This document shows, in pieces, positions 21,939 through 30,342 of a stretch of 64,000 nt of DNA. Made by a program: the position numbers and the translations under genes. Source of the stretch: Trebonia kvetii. GTDB taxonomy: Bacteria > Actinomycetota > Actinomycetes > Streptosporangiales > Streptosporangiaceae. The stretch lies in the NCBI RefSeq assembly GCF_007827045.1, contig NZ_RPFW01000007.1, positions 372,001 to 436,000 on the forward strand, written 5' to 3'. Each line of letters begins with the position of its first letter. Within the stretch, counting starts at the first letter, position 1. The notes under the pieces were generated by a model. That model was not told the origin of the DNA, searched no databases, and saw nothing but the letters and a program-made list of their open reading frames with translations.

Positions 21939-23800
21939 GGGACGCCATTAAGGCGCTCCGGACCCCGCCTAGCGGCGGGCGGGACATCTCCGCCGATGTC
22001 CAGGCGCTCACGCATCAGGTGAAGCTCGCTAACGACGGCATCTCCCAGCGCAACATGCAGCTCGCGCAGCTCCCCGTCGACCCGGAGTGGCGTAACGCCA
22101 CGTTCGGGCCTGACTGGTCACTGCCGCCGGACGCGCTGGACAAGCCTAACGAGCAGGGCTTTGTCGACCCGCGCCAGTACCAGTACCCGGTTGCATGGAA
22201 CATCCCCGGCCGTCACGTCTTCCGCGGCCATGTGTCCTGGGATCTTCTTAAGGAAGCGGCCGACCAGCCGCTATTCCGGGCGTGCATTGAGATCCGCAAG
22301 CAGCGGATTTCCACCCTTGACTGGTGTTTCCGCATCTCGCCGCAGTACGCGGCGAAGATGGCTAAGTCTTCCGGTAAGTCTCAGCAGGAGATTGAGGAAG
22401 ATCTTCGCAAGCAGTACCAGGATGAGATTGACGAGCTAACCGCCTTTTGGCAGGTTCCCGATCGCAAGAACGGTTACGAGTTCAGCGATTGGATGAACCT
22501 TGTTCAGGAGGAACAGCTTACTTGGGATGCCCTGGCGATCTTCCCGTCTAGGACTTACGGCGGCGATCTCACTAACCTTACGGTCCTCGACGGCAGCACG
22601 ATTAAGCCCCTGCTTGACGAAAAGGGCGGGCGGCCAACGCCGCCGTTCCCGGCCTATCAGCAGATCCTTTACGGTTACCCCCGCGGCGACTACACCGCGG
22701 ACACGGTTGACCGTGACGGGAAGCTAGTGGTCCCGGACGCCTACAACTCGACCCAGCTTATTTACCGCCGCCGCGTTGTTCGGACGTGGACGCCTTACGG
22801 CTTTTCCCCGACCGAGCAGGCGCTACTTGACGGCCAGCTTTGGGCTAAGCGTTTTCAGTGGATGCTCGCCGAGTACACCGAGGGCTCGCAGTCCACTCAG
22901 TACCTTGTGCAGAAGCAGCAAAGCGACTGGGACGCTAGGCAGCTTCTCCAGTACGAGAAGTACCTTAACGACCGCAACTCCGGTAAGACCGGCCAGCGTT
23001 ACCGCTCGCCCCTCCTGCCTTACGGCGTTGAGCCTGCTAATTCTCCGGCGATCCCGGAGCGCTACAAGGCCGATTACGATCTTTTCCTGATCAAGCTACA
23101 GGCGATGCATTTCGGCGTCACCATGCCGGAGCTTGGTTTCAGTGAGCCGGGCGGACTGGGGTCCGCGGGTTATCACGAGGGCCAGGAAGACATTCAGTTC
23201 CGTAAGGACCTGACTAGCGTCCGCTGGCTTAACTCGTTTGTTACTGGCATTAGCCGTACGCACCTGAACATGTCCGACGCAGTTGAGTTCTCTTTCCTCG
23301 GGCTTGACGAGGAAGACGAAACTGCGGCCGACCAGATCGACCACAACCGCCTGGCCGATGGCCGGGCGACGATCAACGAGAACCGCGTCAAGATCGGCCT
23401 TCCGCCGTTTGATTTCAAGGAAGCCGACATGCCGATGCTCCAGACGGCTCGAGGCGTGGTCTTCCTTAACGGTGCTGCGGAGGCAGCCCCGCCCGGCGTC
23501 CTCATCGAGCCTGCCGAATTGAACGGCGAGATTACGCCGGGCACGGCGGACGGTGTTGGCAGTGCCAAGGTGCAGGGCAGTCCTAAGCCTGCCCGGCCAG
23601 TTAAGAAGGCGCCGAGCGCCGCCGATGCCGCCAAGGAAATTGAGCAGTTCGGCAAATGGCTCGCTAAGGGCTCGCCGGGCGAGTTCGAGTTCCGCGCCTT
23701 GGATGACGAAACAGCCGAGGCGCTTCTCAAGGCGTCTGGGGGCGGGCAGCCCCCAAAAGTCAGCCCCTCCCTCCAACCGCTGTACTCACGGGCGAGATAG
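21929..23800 (+). CDS. Portal protein
   Basis: 623 residues. WNIPGRHVFRGHVSWDLLKEAADQPLFRACIEIRKQRISTLDW and the later LDGQLWAKRFQWMLAEYTEGSQSTQYLV pattern fit actinophage portals of the HK97-like class, located directly after terL. ATG 21929 overlaps the terL stop by 10 bases. A long C-terminal extension (after about residue 520) is Pro/Ala-rich. Confidence 0.85.
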   Translation: MGIRDAIKALRTPPSGGRDISADVQALTHQVKLANDGISQRNMQLAQLPVDPEWRNATFGPDWSLPPDALDKPNEQGFVDPRQYQYPVAWNIPGRHVFRGHVSWDLLKEAADQPLFRACIEIRKQRISTLDWCFRISPQYAAKMAKSSGKSQQEIEEDLRKQYQDEIDELTAFWQVPDRKNGYEFSDWMNLVQEEQLTWDALAIFPSRTYGGDLTNLTVLDGSTIKPLLDEKGGRPTPPFPAYQQILYGYPRGDYTADTVDRDGKLVVPDAYNSTQLIYRRRVVRTWTPYGFSPTEQALLDGQLWAKRFQWMLAEYTEGSQSTQYLVQKQQSDWDARQLLQYEKYLNDRNSGKTGQRYRSPLLPYGVEPANSPAIPERYKADYDLFLIKLQAMHFGVTMPELGFSEPGGLGSAGYHEGQEDIQFRKDLTSVRWLNSFVTGISRTHLNMSDAVEFSFLGLDEEDETAADQIDHNRLADGRATINENRVKIGLPPFDFKEADMPMLQTARGVVFLNGAAEAAPPGVLIEPAELNGEITPGTADGVGSAKVQGSPKPARPVKKAPSAADAAKEIEQFGKWLAKGSPGEFEFRALDDETAEALLKASGGGQPPKVSPSLQPLYSRAR

Positions 23801-24414
23801 TCGCCGCTCTCACGGCGGCGGTCCCGGCTCTCGCTCTCGCTGAAGCATGGCTTGCCCAGTACCACGGGCCGACACAGCAGGCGACGGCTAAGCAGTGGCT
23901 ACAGGGCCACGGCAGCCAGCAGCAGATTCAGGCGGCGCTCTCCGGCGTCCTGACGCAGATATGGCGGGCCGGGTTCCAGGCGGGCCTACAGGCCGTCGCC
24001 AAGCTCGGTGTGGCCGCTGTGGGCCTACTTGTGGCCGACCTGCTTAAGCAGCTCGCCGCGGAGTGGCTTGACGAGATCACGGACACCAGGCTTGACCGCC
24101 TGGCCGCGGTGCTCGCCAACGGCGGCACGGCCGCCGAGCTGGAGGCCGCGATCAACGCGGTCCTCGCCGATCAGCACTCGGCGCAGATGATCGCGCAGAC
24201 CGAACTTAACCGGGCCGACAACGCGGCACGCATGGCGGCGTTCCGGGCCGACCGGGTTTACAGGGTCCGGTGGGTCACCACGTCGGCGAATCCCTGTCCC
24301 GAGTGCGTGATGAACCGGGATGCCGGTCCCTGGCCTCTTGGCCATCCATTCCCCTCCGGCGTGATCATGCCGCCGGATCACCCGCACTGCCAGTGCCATT
24401 TGGAGCCAGCATAA
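23797..24414 (+). CDS. MuF-like head morphogenesis protein (ATA start likely)
   Basis: The C-terminus TELNRADNAARMAAFRAD...CPECVMNRDAGPW...MPPDHPHCQCHLEPA is the Mu gpF-like minor head motif. The protein reads in frame without interruption from ATAGTCGCC at 23797, upstream of the first canonical start (GTG 24010). No ATG, GTG or TTG exists between the stop at 23704 and 24010, yet coding character is clear (LALAEAWLAQYHGPTQQ). ATA 23797 overlaps the portal TAG as ATAG. Confidence 0.75.
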   Translation: MVAALTAAVPALALAEAWLAQYHGPTQQATAKQWLQGHGSQQQIQAALSGVLTQIWRAGFQAGLQAVAKLGVAAVGLLVADLLKQLAAEWLDEITDTRLDRLAAVLANGGTAAELEAAINAVLADQHSAQMIAQTELNRADNAARMAAFRADRVYRVRWVTTSANPCPECVMNRDAGPWPLGHPFPSGVIMPPDHPHCQCHLEPA

Positions 24415-24927
24415 GTGTTTAGCTTCACCCTGCCGGATGGCAGCGTTTACGTCGGCGACGAGTCCGCCGCTAAGTCCTATTGGGACGGCGAGACCGTTAA
24501 GGGCGTCGTCATCAAGTCGAACGACGAACTCCGGTACACGCTTTGCGTGGCCTACCCGGTCGACACTCCGGACGTGGAGAAGGCGCGGGACGGATTCCGC
24601 GACTTCGCCTCAGAGGAAGCCCTGCGCAAGGCGGCGTGGTCTTTCATGGACAACGGCGCCGAGGTCGGCGCTTTCCATGCAGAGGGCACCGAGGGTGCCG
24701 GGCGAACCGTCGAATCCTACATTCTCCCATGCGACTGGGTTGTTAAGGCAGTCGACGGCGAGGAATACACCATTCCGGCCGGATCGTGGATGCAGGGGAC
24801 TATCTGGTCCGAGCCCGCCTGGGACCTTATCAAGTCCGGCGAGATTACCGGAATGTCCATGCAGGGCGGCGCTAAGCGCCGCACTCCCTCCCCCGCGGAC
24901 GTTGCCCGCATCCTGGCGAATAGGTAA
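24415..24927 (+). CDS. Capsid maturation protease (XkdF-like)
   Basis: 170 residues from GTG 24415 right after the MuF stop. VGAFHAEGTEGAGRTVESYILPCDWV and GSWMQGTIWSEPAWDLIKSGEITGMSMQG match the phage XkdF/prohead serine protease family (ESYI.. and the G.W..G..W....W..I..G.I.G.S.G pattern). It should cleave scaffold and capsid precursors. Confidence 0.75.
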   Translation: MFSFTLPDGSVYVGDESAAKSYWDGETVKGVVIKSNDELRYTLCVAYPVDTPDVEKARDGFRDFASEEALRKAAWSFMDNGAEVGAFHAEGTEGAGRTVESYILPCDWVVKAVDGEEYTIPAGSWMQGTIWSEPAWDLIKSGEITGMSMQGGAKRRTPSPADVARILANR

Positions 24928-25496
24928 TGGATACAGCACTCACCGAGCTTGTCGAGATTGATCCTAAGCGTCTCGACGGCGTTAAGCGGCCCGCTAACGG
25001 GCTGCCTTTCCTGATCATGAAGTCCGTCGCCAAGACGGACCCAACTCCCCCGACCCCCGATAGCGCCGCGGACGTGCGCGCAAATGAACAGGGAGCTACT
25101 GACCCGATGTCAGATGCCGCGTCTAAGGACACGCCAGTTACCGACCCCACCCCCGACGCCCCTACTACCGAAGACGCCCCGGTCGAGAAGTCGACCGAGG
25201 ATCTGATCGCTGAGGCCATTGCTAAGAGCAAGGCCGAATCCGACGAAGCCCTAGCCAAGGCCATGAAGGACCGCGACGAGACCATTAAGGGTCTGCGTGA
25301 CGAGATGGCGGCTCTGCGGAAGACGGAAATTCCTGGCAGTCCATTCGTGACTAACGCCACCGTTGCCAAGAGTGCGGCCAATACCGCAGACAGCGGCGAC
25401 ATCGAGCGCTTTGAGCGCCTGGCCAAGTCCACGCAGGACCGCGAACTCTCCCGCTATTACGCGGAACGTGCAGTCGAGCTTAAGGCTCGTAGCTAA
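24927..25496 (+). CDS. Scaffold-like protein
   Basis: 189 residues, overlapping the protease stop by one base. The N-terminal ELVEIDPKRLDGVKRPANGLPFLIMK normally continues XkdF-type proteases; then comes an acidic Pro/Thr-rich linker and a helical, coiled-coil-like segment (AIAKSKAESDEALAKAMKDRDETIKGLRDEMAALRK). Protease and scaffold appear to be split genes. Confidence 0.65.
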   Translation: MDTALTELVEIDPKRLDGVKRPANGLPFLIMKSVAKTDPTPPTPDSAADVRANEQGATDPMSDAASKDTPVTDPTPDAPTTEDAPVEKSTEDLIAEAIAKSKAESDEALAKAMKDRDETIKGLRDEMAALRKTEIPGSPFVTNATVAKSAANTADSGDIERFERLAKSTQDRELSRYYAERAVELKARS

Positions 25497-25520
25497 CCCT
25501 CGAAAGGTTCATGGCTTTAC

Positions 25521-27329
25521 ATGGCTAACACTTCTGCCTCCGTTCTGGAGGAGATGTTCTCTGACGCCCGCGATTCCCGCGAGCGTGGCGACCGCTTCGA
25601 GGCGCTTAAGAGCGCCTTTGACGAGTCGATTACCCGGCATGACAAGCGCATCGACGCGTTCATTCCGGCGGCACGGCGTGCGAATCCTGACGCGCCTGTC
25701 GGCATCATCAAGAACGCTGGCCCTGGTGCTCCCCGGCGTACTGCCGCGCTCGAGGCGGCCATTGAGCGGATTAACACCGTCTCTAAGGGCCTCGACGGCA
25801 CCGCGGCTGACGAGCTTAAGGCGGACCTCGCTGCGCTTCAGGCGCTTAAGTCTGACCTTAGCAAGGACATCAGCACGACCGTTCCCGGCAACCTGCACCC
25901 GTACGACCTTGAGGGTCCGGCTAAGCAGCTTGTCCCGCGCTTTACCCCGCTGCGGAATGACATTCCGCGGCAGAAGGGTATCGGCACGGCCAGGGAATAT
26001 CGCAGAATTTTGGGCTACACCAACACCGGCATGGGCGGCGTCGCCGACCAGACCCCGTTCTTTAACTCGGAGACGGCGCTTAACGGCGGCTCGACTACGG
26101 GTCTTCCGTCCTTTGGTGCGCTTCAGCTAATCCGCGGCCAGAAGATCTCCTACGCGATGGACGTTCACACCGTCCCGTACATGGAAATGTCGCTCTCGGC
26201 GTCGACCGGATGGAAGGCGCAGTTCGCTAACCTCGGGTTTGAGAATAACCGGGCGCTTGACCAGATGGCGCTTCTGTGGGCGCATTTGATCGGCGAAGAG
26301 AAGGCGATCCTCTGGGGTCGCGGTGGCGCTCCGTACGCGGGTGCTGTTGCAGCTCCGTCCGGTACCCCGACCCTGGCGTCCGGTGGTACTGCGATCGGCT
26401 CCGGCTTCGGTACCACGGCCTTTGTCAAGGTCACGAGCTACACCGGCATGGGCGAGTCGCTCCCGTCGACTGAAGCCACCAACGCCTCCCTTACCGCCGG
26501 TCAGGCGCTTGTGATCACCCTTCCGGGTGGCGCGGTTTCCGGTGCGCTGGCTTACGGCGTGTACGCGAGCACCACGACCGGCACTGAGACCTTCCAGGGC
26601 TATTTCCTGCCGCAGGCTGGCGGGACGAACGCCGGGAAGCTCGTCGTCTCTAACTACGTGACCGGCGGTCGTGTGGTCCCGGCCGCGGACGGTTCGTTCA
26701 ACGCGAACGCCTATGACGGCCTGATCACCACCCTGATCAGCGGCGGCTCTGGGCCTTCCGGCGGTGCCGGTTACGTGGGCTTCTTCCCGACGCTTTACGC
26801 GTCGGCGGCGAGCGGTGCGAGCGTCTACGGCGGGCCGGGTTATGCCGGTACCAATGTGGGCGATGCCCCGTGGCAGAACATGTTCGCCGCGATGTACGCG
26901 AACAACTATGCCGACCCCGAGGAGGCGTGGGTTACCGCTGTCCAGCGGCGCCAGTTCGCGGACTGGGTTAGGTCTAGCACCACGGGTGCGTCTGCCTACC
27001 GCATCACCATGGGCCAGTCGGAATTTGACGGCTCGACCACCGTGGGCGGCTACGTCTCCGGAATGGCGAACGAGTCTTCGCCGACCGATCGCATTGTGGA
27101 CCTTCGCGTTCACCCGTACATGCCGTCCGGCGTGTCTTTCGCCCGTACTCGGCACCTGCCGATTCCGGACTCTGGCATTGGCGAAACAAACGTCATTACC
27201 GAGGTCCAGGGCTACATGTCGGTGGACTGGCCGGAAATGCAGTTCACGTACGACTCCAGCACCTACTGGTACGGGACTCTGCTGCACTACGCCCCGGCGT
27301 GGTCCGGCATTATCTACGGCCTCCAGTAA
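25521..27329 (+). CDS. Major capsid protein with inserted beta domain
   Basis: 602 residues. An N-terminal helical part of about 130 residues (delta-domain-like) precedes the capsid core (ALQLIRGQKISYAMDVHTVPYMEMSLSAS; NLGFENNRALDQMALLWAHLIGEEKAILWG). Between about 275 and 380 lies a Gly/Thr-rich insertion (TPTLASGGTAIGSG...SYTGMGESLPST...GVYAST) with fibronectin/Ig-like strand pattern. The C-terminal region includes VQRRQFADWVRSSTTGASAYR. Late-operon position and size support the call. Confidence 0.85.
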   Translation: MANTSASVLEEMFSDARDSRERGDRFEALKSAFDESITRHDKRIDAFIPAARRANPDAPVGIIKNAGPGAPRRTAALEAAIERINTVSKGLDGTAADELKADLAALQALKSDLSKDISTTVPGNLHPYDLEGPAKQLVPRFTPLRNDIPRQKGIGTAREYRRILGYTNTGMGGVADQTPFFNSETALNGGSTTGLPSFGALQLIRGQKISYAMDVHTVPYMEMSLSASTGWKAQFANLGFENNRALDQMALLWAHLIGEEKAILWGRGGAPYAGAVAAPSGTPTLASGGTAIGSGFGTTAFVKVTSYTGMGESLPSTEATNASLTAGQALVITLPGGAVSGALAYGVYASTTTGTETFQGYFLPQAGGTNAGKLVVSNYVTGGRVVPAADGSFNANAYDGLITTLISGGSGPSGGAGYVGFFPTLYASAASGASVYGGPGYAGTNVGDAPWQNMFAAMYANNYADPEEAWVTAVQRRQFADWVRSSTTGASAYRITMGQSEFDGSTTVGGYVSGMANESSPTDRIVDLRVHPYMPSGVSFARTRHLPIPDSGIGETNVITEVQGYMSVDWPEMQFTYDSSTYWYGTLLHYAPAWSGIIYGLQ

Positions 27330-27341
27330 GCCGTTAGCTAA

Positions 27342-27371
27342 GAGCGCGGGGGCTTAACGGCCCCCGCGCTC
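27342..27371 (+). terminator. Strong hairpin after the capsid gene
   Basis: Perfect 12-bp stem GAGCGCGGGGGC/GCCCCCGCGCTC with a 6-base loop. Likely lowers expression downstream of the capsid gene. Confidence 0.8.
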
Positions 27372-27392
27372 GACCACGGTCTAAGGATCATT

Positions 27393-27770
27393 TTGACTCA
27401 GAAGAATCTCCAGCCAGTCCCCGGCGCAACCATGGTGAGCAACGAGGACGGCACCCCGCAGGCGATTACCATCTCGCCTGCCGCGGGCCTGACCATTAGG
27501 AACGGCTCGACTGGCAACCTCGCGGTTAGCCTGCCGTGCAAGCCGTCTCAGAACGTCACGGTCAAGACGACCATCATTGACGGCAGTGGCGCGATGACCA
27601 TCTCGGCGGGTGCCTCGCTGACTTTCACCACCGCGAACTGGAACACGCCGCAGAACGTGACGTTCCAGTCCGTCGCCGCACAGGCCGGTTGGCAGCGCGT
27701 TCTTGTCGCCCCGTTCGGCGCCGACGCGCCGGGCTACTCGGCGGTTACCGCTCACATCCTGGTCAGCTAA
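27393..27770 (+). CDS. Capsid decoration-like single beta-domain protein
   Basis: TTG start after TAAGGA. The single domain has a strand pattern with LTFTTANWNTPQNVTFQSV. Nearly the same signature (LTFTPANYATPQNVTFTAD) occurs in the tail protein at 35792, so they share a Calx-beta/Ig-like fold. A one-domain protein directly after the major capsid suggests a head decoration protein. Confidence 0.55.
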   Translation: MTQKNLQPVPGATMVSNEDGTPQAITISPAAGLTIRNGSTGNLAVSLPCKPSQNVTVKTTIIDGSGAMTISAGASLTFTTANWNTPQNVTFQSVAAQAGWQRVLVAPFGADAPGYSAVTAHILVS

Positions 27771-28037
27771 ATGCTTAAGCATGTCTACACCCACGTCACC
27801 GTCTTCGGCTGGATCTGGCTGGCGTGGGTGCTGATGGGCGCCGGGATGGAACTTTACTGGCTGGCGGTTAACGCGGCCAACACGCTAAGCCGCCAGATAT
27901 GGGGCATCGAGCATGTGGACTTTGCCCACCCGCTCATGTTTTCCGAATGGACGCCGCTGCACTGGGGGCTAACGATCGCCCTCTGGCTGTTCTTCGGCTG
28001 GCTCTCTCTCCATTTTCCGTTCGGCTGGCTTCGCTAA
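27771..28037 (+). CDS. Membrane protein with two or three spans
   Basis: 88 residues, very Trp-rich (WIWLAWVLMGAGMELYWLAV; WGLTIALWLFFGWLSLHF). Begins immediately after the previous stop. A membrane protein inside the head gene block is unusual; its role is unknown. Confidence 0.55.
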   Translation: MLKHVYTHVTVFGWIWLAWVLMGAGMELYWLAVNAANTLSRQIWGIEHVDFAHPLMFSEWTPLHWGLTIALWLFFGWLSLHFPFGWLR

Positions 28038-28046
28038 GGGGATTAA

Positions 28047-28304
28047 GTGAAGGTAGTTCCGCAAGCTTCTAACTGCCGCGAGATCGAGGTAGGCGGCCGG
28101 ATTTACCGGCGCGACCGTAAGGGCCTCTTCGACCTGCCGGAGGCCGCGGCTAAGTACACGATCGCCATGGAGGGCGGCCAGGAAGCGTCCCTTTCGGGGA
28201 CGACTAAGACGGCCATCGGCTACCGCTGCACTAACTGCGACTTCGGATCGTTCTTCGCCACCTGTTCCCGCTGCGGCGGGGACTGCGAGCGTGAGTATGC
28301 CTAA
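28047..28304 (+). CDS. Zinc-ribbon small protein
   Basis: GTG start behind AAGGGGAT. 85 residues; C-terminal CTNCDFG...CSRCGGDC is a four-Cys zinc ribbon. Function unknown. Confidence 0.6.
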   Translation: MKVVPQASNCREIEVGGRIYRRDRKGLFDLPEAAAKYTIAMEGGQEASLSGTTKTAIGYRCTNCDFGSFFATCSRCGGDCEREYA

Positions 28305-28521
28305 AGCATACGTTCCAACAGGCAATCCCCGCGGGCGTCCGCCTAAGGCGACTGTCGGCGCCACTGAGCCGGTTAACGACGCGGTTGCCCTGCTTAAGCA
28401 AACGACAGTAGACCGGGCTTACCGCCCGATGAATGCCATCTGCGGGGCATGTTTCCCTGATGGCTGGGCCGCAGGCCAGCGAACCGCTGGCTGCCCTCAC
28501 GGAACCTGGGTTAACAGATAA
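28291..28521 (+). CDS. Small basic Cys-containing protein
   Basis: Start GTG 28291 or ATG 28297, overlapping the preceding gene. GNPRGRPPKATVG is an AT-hook-like basic segment; ICGACFPDGW and GCPHG provide three Cys and one His that could bind metal. Its TAA overlaps the apparent ATA start of the next gene. Confidence 0.55.
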   Translation: MSMPKAYVPTGNPRGRPPKATVGATEPVNDAVALLKQTTVDRAYRPMNAICGACFPDGWAAGQRTAGCPHGTWVNR

Positions 28522-29468
28522 CTACTCCGCTCGAGGACGGGCTTCTCACCGTCCCTTACGTCACCGTTGGGGAATTCCTCGCAGCGCCGACGTGGCTTGA
28601 TAACCAGGATCTAATCCCCGGCGGAAATGCCGCGCAGCAGACGGGCGAGCTTTTCAACGTCCTGCTTAGGGCTACCGGCTGGGCGAACATCATTGCCGAG
28701 CAGCCGCTTCACGCGCACACCGGGTTCTACCAGGACCGGGCGCCTGTCGACCGCTTCGGCAACATCTACCTAGTTCCCAACGCTAGGCCGATCCGGCAGG
28801 TTAACGGCTTCGCGTGGGGTTACAACTTCCAAGACCTCGAGGTACTCGAAAACCCTTCCACTCAGACGTGGATCGAAAAGGGCGAGACGGTTGTCTTCCA
28901 GCTCAACCCGGCTGGCACTTCGGGGCTGGCTAATCTCCAGTTCGGCCGCGTACGGCCGAGGGTCGATGAGGTTTTCGTCCAGTGCCAGTACACCGCCGGT
29001 TACTGCAACACGACCCTTTCTCAGCCCGCCACGGCGGGCGCCACGCAGATCTTCCTGACCGACCCGACCGGCCTACAGCCGGCAATCTCCGGCGGGCTCC
29101 TGGGGACGATTCCGGGCTCCGTGGCCCGCATCTGGGAGCCGGTCAACGCTGGGGGCACTTCGGGTGGCGAGGAAGCCTTTCAGGTCTCGCCGAGCTGGAC
29201 CGGGGGCAACCCGGTCACGCTGGCCGCTCCGCTGGCTAACAACCATGCTGCCGGAGCTGGTGTGTCCGAGCTGCCGCCCGAGGTTCACCAGGCGATCATC
29301 GCGCTTGCGGTTGGTCTCCTCTGCCGTGAGGACGTGAGTAACGAGGAGCCTTACCGCGGAACGCCCTTCGGGCCGACCGTGCGCCAGTCCAAGCGAGGCG
29401 GCAAGGCCGGAGGCCTGGTTGACCACGCGTCGCAAGTCCTGCGGCGTTACAGGCCGCGGGTCCACTAA
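28518..29468 (+). CDS. Head-tail connector-like protein with apparent ATA start
   Basis: Reading from 28518 gives 316 residues of good protein (after ITTPLEDGLL: TVPYVTVGEFLAAPTWLDN, LFNVLLRATGWANIIAEQP, VFVQCQYTAGYCNTTL, GATQIFLTDPTGLQP). The frame is closed by TAA at 28512, and the first canonical start is GTG 29121, 200 codons later. The only sensible start is ATA 28518, overlapping the upstream TAA as ATAA. The pattern resembles actinophage connector proteins. Confidence 0.75.
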   Translation: MTTPLEDGLLTVPYVTVGEFLAAPTWLDNQDLIPGGNAAQQTGELFNVLLRATGWANIIAEQPLHAHTGFYQDRAPVDRFGNIYLVPNARPIRQVNGFAWGYNFQDLEVLENPSTQTWIEKGETVVFQLNPAGTSGLANLQFGRVRPRVDEVFVQCQYTAGYCNTTLSQPATAGATQIFLTDPTGLQPAISGGLLGTIPGSVARIWEPVNAGGTSGGEEAFQVSPSWTGGNPVTLAAPLANNHAAGAGVSELPPEVHQAIIALAVGLLCREDVSNEEPYRGTPFGPTVRQSKRGGKAGGLVDHASQVLRRYRPRVH

Positions 29469-30016
29469 TGACGCTTACGTCCCGGTCGATCGTCCGCACT
29501 GCGGTTGCGCAGTATTTCGGCGGCACGACTTACGACACCACCTTTAAGGCTTACCGGAACGGCCCGCTTAACTCTTACGGCCTTAGCACTGTTAGGGCCT
29601 ACCAGCCTAAGCGGCTTCCTGATCTTGATTACGTGCTCGGACAGAATCCGGGCCGCGGCATGGGTGCCGTGATGATCCTCGAGATGAATGAGACGCGGGA
29701 TAACCCGCTGACCATCACGCAGCTACCGGGCCATAACGGCGGGCAGCGGAGAATCGTCTACCCGTTCCAGCTCCATGTCTTCCACATGGCTCACAAGAAT
29801 TACGCCGAGGACGCCGAGGCGGACATTGATGAGCTGGATCAGGCGATCCATGAGCTTATCTACGCGGACCCGACACTCGGCGGGGCCTGCTATCAGGCGG
29901 GCCTTGATTCGTTCGGAATCCGGACGCTGATCGACCAGCCCGAGGTCTGGGACGAAATCACCAACACTCACTTCCGCGTCATGTTCGACGCCGAGGTCAG
30001 CATCATCATCTCTTAG
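29468..30016 (+). CDS. Neck or tail-terminator-like protein
   Basis: 182 residues starting at a TAATG junction. Sequence such as YPFQLHVFHMAHKNYAEDAEADIDELDQAIHELIYADPTLGG and the position before the tail tube gene suggest a tail-completion protein. Family assignment is by position and general look only. Confidence 0.55.
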   Translation: MTLTSRSIVRTAVAQYFGGTTYDTTFKAYRNGPLNSYGLSTVRAYQPKRLPDLDYVLGQNPGRGMGAVMILEMNETRDNPLTITQLPGHNGGQRRIVYPFQLHVFHMAHKNYAEDAEADIDELDQAIHELIYADPTLGGACYQAGLDSFGIRTLIDQPEVWDEITNTHFRVMFDAEVSIIIS

Positions 30017-30029
30017 CTACGGGGTTAGC

Positions 30030-30329
30030 TTGCCTGCTTTTAAGTTCGCCGACTTTGGCGACCGCATTTACGCCTTCGTGCAGAACCTCGAGGGCGAGTT
30101 CATCGGCCATGTCGAGCCGGGCGACATTCACAACTTCGAGGCCGCTCCGGACCATCGCTGGATTCCGATCGAGAACGGGCCGGAGAGCAACGCAGAGGCG
30201 CCCTCTCTAGCTCCGGCGGCTAATGAGACGCCGGTAACTCTCGAGCCTTCTCCGGCCGTTTCAGCGCCTTCCCCGGTTCCGGTTCAGACCGGATTCAACC
30301 CCTACACGCAGCCCGCGATCGTTCACTAA
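30030..30329 (+). CDS. Small protein with Pro/Ala-rich tail
   Basis: TTG start. The first 55 residues look folded (FKFADFGDRIYAFVQNLEGEFIGHVEPGDIHNF), the rest is a Pro/Ala/Ser-rich disordered tail. Located between completion protein and tail tube. Confidence 0.5.
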   Translation: MPAFKFADFGDRIYAFVQNLEGEFIGHVEPGDIHNFEAAPDHRWIPIENGPESNAEAPSLAPAANETPVTLEPSPAVSAPSPVPVQTGFNPYTQPAIVH

Positions 30330-30342
30330 GGAACTGTAACTA

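Noticed and set aside
22478..23865. Long minus-strand frames opposite the portal gene, and similar ones opposite capsid, tape measure and tail genes.
   Set aside because: High-GC shadow frames; composition is Arg/Ala-biased, there are no ribosome sites, and the + strand proteins are clear.
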